From: Calditrichota bacterium
Lineage (GTDB): Bacteria > Zhuqueibacterota > Zhuqueibacteria > Zhuqueibacterales > Geothermadaptataceae
Length of the DNA: 6,572 bases
NCBI GenBank assembly: GCA_008501545.1
Contig: QQUM01000492.1
Coordinates: 1 to 6,572 of the forward strand
Direction: 5' to 3'
Under the pieces are notes generated by a model, which was not told the origin of the DNA, did no database searches, and was given only the letters and a program-made list of their open reading frames with translations. Below are positions 1-5,602 of the stretch, one piece after another (positions within the stretch are counted from its first letter, which is position 1; every line of letters begins with the position of its first letter). Made by a program: the position numbers and the translations under genes.

Positions 1-1
1 G

Positions 2-1207
2 CGTTCGGACAAACATGGTGAGTTTTTTGCCGCCCCATCATTTGTTTTTCAAACGTATCAGTTTCCAGGCGATGAGGATGGAAAAACCAGGCTTGAAATA
101 AAGGTTGGTTTGGTCAACGATGTGATACAGTTTGTTAAATTGAATGACGATCGCTACCGGGCAGCTTACGAATTAACATTAGACATCGTTGACAAGGAAG
201 ATACACGCATCGAAGGAACTGTTGTCAATCGGGAGATTTTTGCAGAAAGTTATAAAGAAACGAATAGCAGAAGAAATCTGAATCGTGAGTCTTTGGCCTT
301 TCTGTTGACGGCAGGTGAATATGAATTGCATCTGGATATTCTCGATCTTGACACGCGCAAACATTTAAAGCGTGTTGAAAAAATTACTGTGACAGATTTC
401 CACGGCAAGAACCCAAATCTGAGTTCGCTGGTTTTTCTGCAAACAAAATCCGGTCAAGACGATGATTTGGAGCAAAATCTGGCAAAAACTTACATGCAGG
501 GTGACAAGGATATTTTTGTTCGCTTTGTTTTGTCCGGATTTTTAACCGCAGATTCAATATCTATTAAATACGCATTAAAGGACTGGAACGATAAACCCAT
601 TAATGCATGGCAGGAGAAACTTGTAGCTGATCAGGGACCGTTCGTTATTACGCGTTCATTATCCGAGCACATTAAAACGACGGGTCAGTTGTCTTTAAGC
701 ATTGAATGCATGCAAAATGAAAGAAAAGCCTACGGGCATGATGAATTCATCGTACGCGTTTTGCCAAATGTAACAGGCGATGAAAAAGTCGAAGTTCCGA
801 CTCTGGAAAGTGTGGGATTTGAGCCACTGAAATATATCATGCACTCAGGTGAATTTAAAGATTTCATGGCGTTTGACAGTTTACAGAAAGCAGCGTATTT
901 AGATAAATTTTGGAATAAACGAGATCCTTCCCCGGATACAGATAAAAATGAGTTAAAAACAGAATTTGAGCAAAGACTTACTTTTGCAAATGACCAGTTT
1001 TCTGTGATATCCAAGCAAAAAACCGGGTGGAAAACAGATCGTGGCAAAATTTATATACGGTTTGGCAAACCAGATATGATACGAAACCAAACCAATAAAA
1101 TTGATGAGCCACCTTTGGAAATCTGGTTTTATCGCAAGGCTGGAAGTCGATTTGTTTTTAGAGATAAAAAAGGTGATGGTGATTTTGAATTAATTCACCG
1201 AGAGTAA
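2..1207 (+). CDS. GWxTD domain-containing protein, 5' end missing
   Basis: This reading frame is open from the left edge, so the true start and probably a signal peptide lie upstream; 401 residues are visible. The family hallmark is at positions 1025-1039 (G-W-K-T-D), followed by R-G-K-I-Y-I-R-F-G-K-P-D and, near the C terminus, an E-I-W-F-Y segment and an F-V-F-x-D-x-x-G-x-G-D-F-E-L ending, which is how GWxTD proteins usually finish. The visible N-terminal part is rich in beta strands (Y-Q-F-P-G-D at about positions 56-73, then R-L-E-I-K-V-G-L) and reads like the beta-sandwich found before the GWxTD domain. The biochemical role of the family is not established; members are generally exported proteins of Bacteroidota, Acidobacteriota, Calditrichota and relatives. 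A small membrane protein gene follows after 37 bases and may be co-transcribed. An internal TTG at 110 is not a credible start because conserved-looking sequence continues upstream of it. Confidence 0.9.
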   Translation, partial: RSDKHGEFFAAPSFVFQTYQFPGDEDGKTRLEIKVGLVNDVIQFVKLNDDRYRAAYELTLDIVDKEDTRIEGTVVNREIFAESYKETNSRRNLNRESLAFLLTAGEYELHLDILDLDTRKHLKRVEKITVTDFHGKNPNLSSLVFLQTKSGQDDDLEQNLAKTYMQGDKDIFVRFVLSGFLTADSISIKYALKDWNDKPINAWQEKLVADQGPFVITRSLSEHIKTTGQLSLSIECMQNERKAYGHDEFIVRVLPNVTGDEKVEVPTLESVGFEPLKYIMHSGEFKDFMAFDSLQKAAYLDKFWNKRDPSPDTDKNELKTEFEQRLTFANDQFSVISKQKTGWKTDRGKIYIRFGKPDMIRNQTNKIDEPPLEIWFYRKAGSRFVFRDKKGDGDFELIHRE

Positions 1208-1233
1208 CAAAAAGCTTGCTGCAGCATAAGTAC

Positions 1234-1239
1234 AGGAGG
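1234..1239 (+). promoter_or_regulatory. Perfect Shine-Dalgarno site AGGAGG
   Basis: AGGAGG lies five bases before the ATG at 1245 and fixes the start of the membrane protein gene. A full consensus site argues that this organism uses Shine-Dalgarno initiation, which is uncommon in typical Bacteroidota. Confidence 0.85.
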
Positions 1240-1244
1240 AAAAT

Positions 1245-1622
1245 ATGCAGGCTATTTACACTGGCCTACTGGCTGGATTCATTGTTGGTGTTGTTTGTGT
1301 TGTTTATGTTCTGAGTCGATCATGGTACATCAATTCACGACTGGAAGTAGGTCAATTGGATACTGCTGAACTTCGTGTTGAAAGCACAAACTGGATGATT
1401 ATGGCAGTTTTTAGCAGTGGATCCGTTCTTTGGGGATTCATTGGCGCAGGTATCTATCACTTGCTTAAAGATTACATTCTGTTTGGCATTTTTTCTGTTT
1501 TGTTCTCTTTGTTCGCAGTTATTTTCTTCGCGTTTCGTCATACTGACAACAAACTTGATAAAATTGTTTTAAGCGTTATTATAATTGACGGACTTGGATT
1601 TCTTATCCCCTACCTGTATTGA
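1245..1622 (+). CDS. Four-helix integral membrane protein of unknown function
   Basis: The 125-residue product is mostly hydrophobic, with probable membrane helices at about residues 4-24, 50-73, 77-97 and 105-123. A polar stretch at about residues 25-49 (R-S-W-Y-I-N-S-R then an acidic L-D-T-A-E-L-R) separates helices 1 and 2, and a short charged loop R-H-T-D-N-K-L-D-K separates helices 3 and 4. I recognise no catalytic motif and cannot name a family. The start is supported by a perfect AGGAGG five bases upstream. It sits 37 bases after the GWxTD gene on the same strand with no obvious terminator between them, so co-transcription is likely. It is followed by a non-coding gap and a convergent glycosyltransferase gene. 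It could be a small inner-membrane partner of an envelope process, but nothing in the sequence proves this. Confidence 0.8.
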   Translation: MQAIYTGLLAGFIVGVVCVVYVLSRSWYINSRLEVGQLDTAELRVESTNWMIMAVFSSGSVLWGFIGAGIYHLLKDYILFGIFSVLFSLFAVIFFAFRHTDNKLDKIVLSVIIIDGLGFLIPYLY

Positions 1623-1851
1623 AGCTTGATTGGCCCATAGCGATCCAATACAGCCAGCATTTTTTCAGTTGATGGAATGCAAAATTAAGCATTGCTGAAT
1701 GACGACTTGATGAGAAGTTTTGTCGTATTTTAAACAAATTTCCGCTCGACGAAAGCCGTGTGGAATCTCATGCTGCAATTCAGCGTGAAACCTGGATAAA
1801 AGTCAGCTCAGCACGGCAATGCTTTTTGCAAACTCGCTGGGTATTTCAGAC
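1623..1851. other. Non-coding gap between convergent genes
   Basis: No convincing gene is visible on either strand. Two weak hairpins occur: AATGC/GCATT at 1676-1680 and 1689-1693, and ACGAC/GTCGT at 1702-1706 and 1722-1726, the latter followed by ATTTTAAA. The second could be a weak terminator for the upstream plus-strand genes. An open frame from 1760 runs into the antisense of the glycosyltransferase and has no ribosome binding site. The rest is unassigned. Confidence 0.5.
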
Positions 1852-1891
1852 AAAGCCCGAAATCCTTATAAAAATTCAAGGAGCGGGCTTT
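1852..1891. terminator. Probable bidirectional intrinsic terminator
   Basis: An eight-base outer stem pairs AAAGCCCG (1852-1859) with CGGGCTTT (1884-1891), and an inner five-base stem pairs TCCTT (1863-1867) with AAGGA (1878-1882) around a ten-base loop. On the plus strand the stem is followed by a broken T-rich tract (T, GCC, TTTTATAT). On the minus strand the trailing T run is only three bases, so termination may be weaker there. The element lies between convergent genes and contains the minus-strand stop codon at 1866-1868. Structure is seen in the sequence; the function is inferred. Confidence 0.6.
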
Positions 1892-3083
1892 TGCCTTTTA
1901 TATACTTTCCCAGGCTTGCAACCTCCCTGTACGCATCCAGAAGTGACTGGGAAACCACCTCCCAGGAATGGAAAGCTTCTACGAGTGCACGCGCCTGTAC
2001 ACTGATCATTCTACGCTGAAATGCATCATTTGTAATCACAATAATTTTTTCCGCAAATGCCTCGACTGAGGCTGCTAAAATGATGTTTTGCCCATCAACC
2101 ACTTTTAAACCGGCTGCTGCGTTTGGTGTCGCTACAACGGCCTTCGACTGGGCCATTGCTTCAAGGACATGACTGTGAACAACCTCGCACCGCTGGTGTG
2201 GAAAAATAACAGCCGTCGCCTCCCGAACGATTTGGCGGGGATCCTTCACATCTGTTGCAACATAAATATTTTTCAAACGATTTAACCAGAGTATCTCGTC
2301 AGATGATTCATTACCAACAATGAATAGCCGCAACTCCGGATCACGGCGATGCAGTTGTCCCCACATCTGCCTTATGAAATGCAGAATCGCATCACGGTCT
2401 TCCTGCTGATTTAATACGCCCGGCAAGACAATTGTCTTGTCTGCATTAACAGAGCCATTATTTACATAATAGCTTGTGTCAACTCCCGGTGGAACAATCG
2501 AAACTGTTGCCTTTGTTCGAAATGCTATAACCTGATCACCAATGCTTTGTGCTGGAACGATAATATGATCCGCTTTCTCGCATGCATTTCGAATCTGATT
2601 GCGAGCGCCATGCAGCATGTCAAAGGTATACACACTGCTGCCGGCTTTAGGTTGTGCGAGTTGCATTATTAGTAATTCCGGTGAGAGTGAGTCCAATTGC
2701 AGCAGAACGGGCACTTCTTTCTCTCTCGGAAGTGCTTTCATTAAAGATGCATGGCCGCAATGGATCAGATCGACAGGTTTTTCCTGCAGTATGCGTCGTA
2801 CGGTTCGCCGCAGGGTTTTATAATCAATGTTGATTTTATGTCGACGATATCGAGGGAAACTGTGTAACGTGAAAGGGAAGAAATTTCTTTTATGTTGAAT
2901 TTGGTAATAAGAATCACAAAATTTCTGTAGTTGGGTGAGGGGCGGTTGTATTTTTTCTTGCGATAAAATGACCGCAGTAATTCTGTGATGACAGGCACTA
3001 TTCGATAGCAAGCCAAATTGTCGTGCATCGAGCGCGTTACCCAATGCATGCGGTAGCCTGGAATTGAGATAGAGTATATTCAT
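1866..3083 (-). CDS. GT-B fold glycosyltransferase, GT4 type, PEP-CTERM/XrtA-like
   Basis: The 405-residue protein has the two-domain layout of GT-B enzymes that move a sugar from a nucleotide-activated donor to an acceptor in surface polysaccharide or glycan synthesis. The N-terminal Rossmann-like domain begins M-N-I-L-Y-L-N-S-R-L-P, and V-D-L-I-H-C-G-H (about 104-111) is a typical strand-loop. The linker to the donor domain is at I-V-P-P-G-V-D-T (196-203). The donor-binding domain has L-F-I-V-G-N (253-258), and the key retaining-GT E-x7-E motif is intact at E300 and E308 (C-E-V-V-H-S-H-V-L-E-A-M-A), followed by V-V-A-T-P-N-A-A-A-G-L. This last part closely resembles the TIGR03087 family linked to exosortase/PEP-CTERM systems, although that family is often R-G-I-Q-N-K where this one has E-V-V-H-S-H. 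Its length is normal for the family. The start fits the family N terminus, but no good ribosome binding site is visible before it. It is the only minus-strand gene here, so its acceptor cannot be inferred from context. Confidence 0.9.
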   Translation of the reverse strand: MNILYLNSRLPHALGNALDARQFGLLSNSACHHRITAVILSQEKIQPPLTQLQKFCDSYYQIQHKRNFFPFTLHSFPRYRRHKINIDYKTLRRTVRRILQEKPVDLIHCGHASLMKALPREKEVPVLLQLDSLSPELLIMQLAQPKAGSSVYTFDMLHGARNQIRNACEKADHIIVPAQSIGDQVIAFRTKATVSIVPPGVDTSYYVNNGSVNADKTIVLPGVLNQQEDRDAILHFIRQMWGQLHRRDPELRLFIVGNESSDEILWLNRLKNIYVATDVKDPRQIVREATAVIFPHQRCEVVHSHVLEAMAQSKAVVATPNAAAGLKVVDGQNIILAASVEAFAEKIIVITNDAFQRRMISVQARALVEAFHSWEVVSQSLLDAYREVASLGKYIKGKSPLLEFL

Positions 3084-3154
3084 TTTTGAATATATATGAT
3101 TATTTTAAAGGACTGTATTTAATTGTTTTACGTCATATACACGATGAATGTTCC

Positions 3155-3258
3155 GTGCCGAAACCGGCGCTGCAGCAAAAATTACTATTCCGATAATAAT
3201 ATAAAAATTATCGGCACAAGACGCCGAAAGGCTAGGTAAGATTCGATGACTTCGAACC
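3155..3258. other. Cluster of inverted repeats in divergent intergenic region
   Basis: Between the divergent genes lie several short pairings: GTGCCG/CGGCGC at 3155-3160 and 3165-3170 with an AAAC loop; CCGATAAT/ATTATCGG at 3190-3197 and 3207-3214 with a nine-base loop; a GCC-GAAA-GGC tetraloop hairpin at 3223-3232; and TTCGA/TCGAA at 3242-3246 and 3252-3256. In addition, GTGCCG (3155-3160) is perfectly complementary to CGGCAC (3212-3217), and CGGCG (3165-3169) to CGCCG (3222-3226), and these pairings exclude the local hairpins. It could be a regulatory leader RNA for the plus-strand genes or a DNA operator region; it matches no riboswitch class I can name. No convincing promoter could be placed in 3084-3245. 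Confidence 0.45.
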
Positions 3259-3449
3259 TGAAAGAGCAAATAAAGATGAATAAATATGTTATTCGTGGCA
3301 TTCTTTTTAGTGGAGTGAGCCTGGCGTTGTCCCTCTACGAAGTCTTCACAGTGTCCCCGCCACGATTACCTCTGTTGGCCGGGTATGGACTTACATTCGC
3401 ATATGGTATTTTCGTCGTTTTATCACGAAAGAAACGTTCGGAACAATAA
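3246..3449 (+). CDS. Small two-helix membrane protein
   Basis: The product is 67 residues from the ATG at 3246 or 57 residues from the ATG at 3276. It has two probable membrane helices, at about residues 6-24 and 33-50 in the shorter numbering, joined by a short loop containing S-P-P-R-L-P, and it ends in a basic tail (S-R-K-K-R-S-E-Q). The basic tail suggests a cytoplasmic C terminus. The start is uncertain: AGG at 3234-3236 is spaced for the first ATG, while AAAGAG at 3261-3266 is spaced for the second, and the shorter protein has the more usual N terminus (M-N-K-Y-V-I-R-G). The first ATG overlaps a TTCGA/TCGAA hairpin. The gene lies 17 bases before a lipoprotein gene on the same strand, so the two are probably co-transcribed. 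I do not recognise a family and assign no function. Confidence 0.65.
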   Translation: MTSNLKEQIKMNKYVIRGILFSGVSLALSLYEVFTVSPPRLPLLAGYGLTFAYGIFVVLSRKKRSEQ

Positions 3450-3454
3450 ATTGG

Positions 3455-3460
3455 AAGGAG
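3455..3460 (+). promoter_or_regulatory. Ribosome binding site AAGGAG choosing a GTG start
   Basis: AAGGAG lies six bases before the GTG at 3467. An ATG at 3465 overlaps it in another frame but encodes only a short frame ending near 3554, so the GTG, which yields a lipoprotein signal peptide, is the real start. Confidence 0.75.
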
Positions 3461-3466
3461 ATAGAT

Positions 3467-4225
3467 GTGCGTTGGTTCAGCTTTATTATGCTCATTTCAT
3501 TGTTCGCCTGTCAAACACGGGAAGAAAATCCGGCGGCGGAAGGATTCGATTTAGAAGGCTCCGATCCGAAAGCCATCACCATTGCAGATGAAGTTATGAA
3601 GCATCTCGGCGGCCGGCAGAATTGGGATAACACGCGCTATATTTCATGGAACTTTTTTGGCCGTCGGTTGCACGTTTGGGATAAATTCAATGGCAACATT
3701 CGCATACAGGAAAAAAATGTGGTCACACTGATGAATATTAACTCGAAACAAGGACGCATATGGCGCAATGGTATTGAAATCACCGAACCTGACTCACTAA
3801 TAAATTATCTGGATCGTGGTTACAGTCTCTGGATCAATGATTCCTATTGGTTGGTTATGCCCTATAAACTGAAGGACAGCGGTGTGACTTTAAAATACCT
3901 GGGTGAGAAAAACATGGAAACGGGTGAACCTGCTGACGTTTTGCAATTAACCTTCAGCGGCGTTGGCGTTACTCCGACGAACAAGTATGATGTATACGTC
4001 AACAAAACCAACCATCGTGTAGAACAGTGGTCATATTATACTCGATTTGATGATGCAAAACCGCGCATCACCAATCCCTGGACCGATTGGCAACAGTACG
4101 GAAAAATATGGCTCTCCTCCAACCGCGGCAAACGAAGCTTTTCTCAAATTGCTGTTTTTGACCAGGTCCCAAAATCCGTGTTTGAAAAGCCCGAGCCAAT
4201 TGATGTCGAAAGTCTCGGTAATTGA
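3467..4225 (+). CDS. Lipoprotein, DUF6503-like
   Basis: The 252-residue protein starts at GTG and carries a short lipoprotein signal (M-R-W-F-S-F-I-M-L-I-S-L-F-A-C) with lipobox L-F-A-C, so Cys15 is expected to be lipidated. The residues after it (Q-T-R-E-E-N) contain no Asp at the +2 position. The mature part begins with a helix (A-D-E-V-M-K-H-L-G-G-R-Q-N-W) and then N-T-R-Y-I-S-W-N-F-F-G-R-R, an alternating-strand region with many aromatic residues, Y-W-L-V-M-P-Y-K-L-K-D-S-G-V at about residues 126-139, and a C-terminal segment with W-x-D-W-x-x-Y-G. This pattern matches my memory of the DUF6503 family from Bacteroidota and relatives, which looks like a LolA/LolB-type curved beta-sheet that may bind a lipophilic ligand. 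Family assignment is from recognition and ligand binding is speculation. It follows the small membrane protein by 17 bases. Confidence 0.8.
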   Translation: MRWFSFIMLISLFACQTREENPAAEGFDLEGSDPKAITIADEVMKHLGGRQNWDNTRYISWNFFGRRLHVWDKFNGNIRIQEKNVVTLMNINSKQGRIWRNGIEITEPDSLINYLDRGYSLWINDSYWLVMPYKLKDSGVTLKYLGEKNMETGEPADVLQLTFSGVGVTPTNKYDVYVNKTNHRVEQWSYYTRFDDAKPRITNPWTDWQQYGKIWLSSNRGKRSFSQIAVFDQVPKSVFEKPEPIDVESLGN

Positions 4226-4284
4226 ATGAGCATGTCCTAAAAGCCGCACGTTGATGTGATGCACTCTATTCCATGCTCAATTCA
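4223..4284 (+). repeat. Inverted repeat spanning the lipoprotein stop codon
   Basis: TGAATGAGCATG (4223-4234) pairs with CATGCTCA-a-TTCA (4272-4284): twelve base pairs with a single A bulge at 4280 and a 37-base loop. The left arm begins with the TGA stop codon of the lipoprotein gene. No T run follows the right arm, so it is not a standard intrinsic terminator; an mRNA-stabilising 3' hairpin, a protein binding site or a factor-dependent stop are alternatives. Confidence 0.6.
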
Positions 4285-4318
4285 CAGAGAATCTATCCCG
4301 GGATCACATTTCTCTAAA

Positions 4319-4347
4319 TTGGTTTCATTGCAAAACGAATATATAAT
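4319..4347 (+). promoter_or_regulatory. Possible sigma70-type promoter for the beta-helix/kinase pair
   Basis: A perfect TATAAT (4342-4347) is preceded at 17 bases by TTGGTT (4319-4324), which matches the -35 consensus only at TTG. A ten-base palindrome, ATCCCGGGAT (4295-4304), lies just upstream and could be an operator. Transcription would start near 4354 and give a leader of about 130 bases. The region is AT-rich, so a chance match is quite possible. Confidence 0.35.
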
Positions 4348-4440
4348 TTCCAATTACATCCATCTTCTCATTTCACCATTCATCCCTGCTATACATCCAC
4401 TCGTCCATCCCAACATGAACAATTCATCGAAAAGCCGTAT
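4338..4440 (+). other. G-poor leader with repeated CATCC
   Basis: The plus strand has no G at all from 4338 to 4387 and very few up to 4440. CATCC recurs at 4357, 4381, 4394 and 4406, the last three spaced 12-13 bases. A long frame from an ATG at 4256 passes through and joins the next gene, but it has no ribosome binding site and looks non-coding. The leader is expected to be unstructured in RNA, which may keep the downstream translation start accessible or serve as a binding stretch. Confidence 0.45.
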
Positions 4441-4469
4441 CATGCAGTCGAAATTTCATACTCAAACCA

Positions 4470-4475
4470 AAGGAG
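4470..4475 (+). promoter_or_regulatory. Ribosome binding site AAGGAG deciding the start at 4484
   Basis: AAGGAG lies eight bases before the ATG at 4484. It supports this start over the in-frame ATG at 4256, because the shorter product begins directly with a signal peptide. Confidence 0.85.
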
Positions 4476-4483
4476 AATTGACC

Positions 4484-5602
4484 ATGAAACGCATTTTGTT
4501 CTTAATTTCAGTACTGCTGTTCACCGGAAGCCAGATCCTGGCCTCAGAGTATAAAGGCGGTCAAACGGTGCATGTTGCCAAAGGCGACACCGTGACCACC
4601 GACTTGATGGCTTCGGGACGAACGGTACAAATCAACGGCGTCCTTCTCGGTGATGTTTTTGCTGCGGGTGAACATGTCAATATTGAAGGTGGTGTTGGCG
4701 ACGATGTCTTTGCTGCTGGAAAAAATGTAAATATCACCAGCAGAGTTGGCGGAATGGTGTTCGGTGGTGGAGAGACAGTACTCATCGATTCCGAAGTTGG
4801 CGATGATGTCTTTATCGGTGGCGGTACAGTTCGCATTACAGAAAACGCCCATATCCATGGCAATGTATTTATCGGCACAGGCAACCTGCTTTTCGAAGGT
4901 GGCCGCATTGACGGCAACCTGCGTGGCGGCAGCGGCAGGGCCTATGTAAATGGTGCAGTCGCAGGCGATGTGGAATGGGGAACCGAATATATCGATATTG
5001 GCGATGAATTTCAAGTTGCAGGTGAATTTGAACTGAAACTTCCTGAATCAATGAAAGGCAAGGAAATCGCCAATCTGCCGGAAAATACGGTTATCAAATA
5101 CAGTGAAAGGAATTATGCCGGCGCACTATTTAAATTTTTCATTGGATTGCTCATGGCGCTTGTTCTTGGCTTGTGCTACGTCCAGTTTTTCAAAGAATTT
5201 TCCCGTGATCAACTGGAATACACACGGCAGAATGTACTGCCCGGTCTTGGCGTTGGCTTTTTGGCGCTGATTGCCACACCGATTCTCATCATCATTCTCG
5301 GCGTCATGGTGTTGACAATTCCAATAGCATTATTCCTGCTGGCGTTCTATCTTATGCTGCTTTATTTCAGCGGCATCATCACCGGAATTTTTCTTGGTGC
5401 GGAAATTTTATCGAGAACAGGAAAAGCACAAGCGACGTTGATCCCGATGCTGATTCTGGGTGTGGTTGTTCTAGCGCTTTTGAAAGCCATACCGCTTCTC
5501 GGATTTCTTGTCTCCCTCGTCGCTGTGAGTTTTGGAATGGGAAGTTTTATTTTGTTTGCCTGGCATACGTACAATAACAATAAACCGGGAGTCTCTGCAT
5601 GA
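4484..5602 (+). CDS. Exported bactofilin-like beta-helix protein with membrane domain
   Basis: The 372-residue product begins with a signal sequence (M-K-R-I-L-F-L-I-S-V-L-L, ending near A20). Residues about 40-182 consist of seven or so turns of 16-19 residues, beginning G-D-V-F-A-A-G-E-H-V-N-I, G-D-D-V-F-A-A-G-K-N-V-N-I, G-G-M-V-F-G-G-G-E-T-V-L-I and G-D-D-V-F-I-G-G-G-T-V-R-I; this is the right-handed beta-helix pattern of bactofilins and other polymer-forming (DUF583-type) proteins. After a linker come hydrophobic segments at about 214-235, 254-275, 276-304, 317-335 and 337-360, the first followed by a basic cytoplasmic-looking loop (K-E-F-S-R-D). The beta-helix should therefore sit outside the inner membrane, unlike cytosolic bactofilins. 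Its stop overlaps the start of a histidine kinase gene by four bases, so the two are probably translationally coupled. Proteins of this layout are known from several phyla but have no assigned function; a structural or sensing role in the envelope is inference. Confidence 0.85.
   Translation: MKRILFLISVLLFTGSQILASEYKGGQTVHVAKGDTVTTDLMASGRTVQINGVLLGDVFAAGEHVNIEGGVGDDVFAAGKNVNITSRVGGMVFGGGETVLIDSEVGDDVFIGGGTVRITENAHIHGNVFIGTGNLLFEGGRIDGNLRGGSGRAYVNGAVAGDVEWGTEYIDIGDEFQVAGEFELKLPESMKGKEIANLPENTVIKYSERNYAGALFKFFIGLLMALVLGLCYVQFFKEFSRDQLEYTRQNVLPGLGVGFLALIATPILIIILGVMVLTIPIALFLLAFYLMLLYFSGIITGIFLGAEILSRTGKAQATLIPMLILGVVVLALLKAIPLLGFLVSLVAVSFGMGSFILFAWHTYNNNKPGVSA

Noticed and set aside
110..112. 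TTG at 110 as the start of the GWxTD gene
   Set aside because: The frame is open and family-like back to the left edge, so the gene is truncated rather than starting here.
1610..1660. Minus-strand 16-residue frame (M-L-A-V-L-D-R-Y-G-P...) as a gene remnant
   Set aside because: It is too short, has a stop close upstream and overlaps the membrane protein end; there is no evidence for a pseudogene.
3155..3240. Cyclic-di-GMP (GEMM-I) riboswitch, suggested by AAACC and GACGC-AAAGG fragments
   Set aside because: The fragments are not in the arrangement of the GEMM consensus, and the P2 half and its receptor cannot be found.
3465..3554. ATG at 3465 as the start of a separate small peptide
   Set aside because: The frame is short and overlaps the lipoprotein signal sequence; the same ribosome binding site fits the GTG at 3467, which gives a proper lipobox.
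4256..4483. In-frame 76-residue N-terminal extension of the beta-helix protein starting at ATG 4256
   Set aside because: No ribosome binding site precedes it, the peptide is low-complexity, and the ATG at 4484 has AAGGAG and starts directly with a signal peptide.
4544..5014. Minus-strand open frames opposite the beta-helix repeats
   Set aside because: They mirror the Gly/Asp/Val/Ala-rich repeat codons of the real gene and show no ribosome binding site or recognisable protein.
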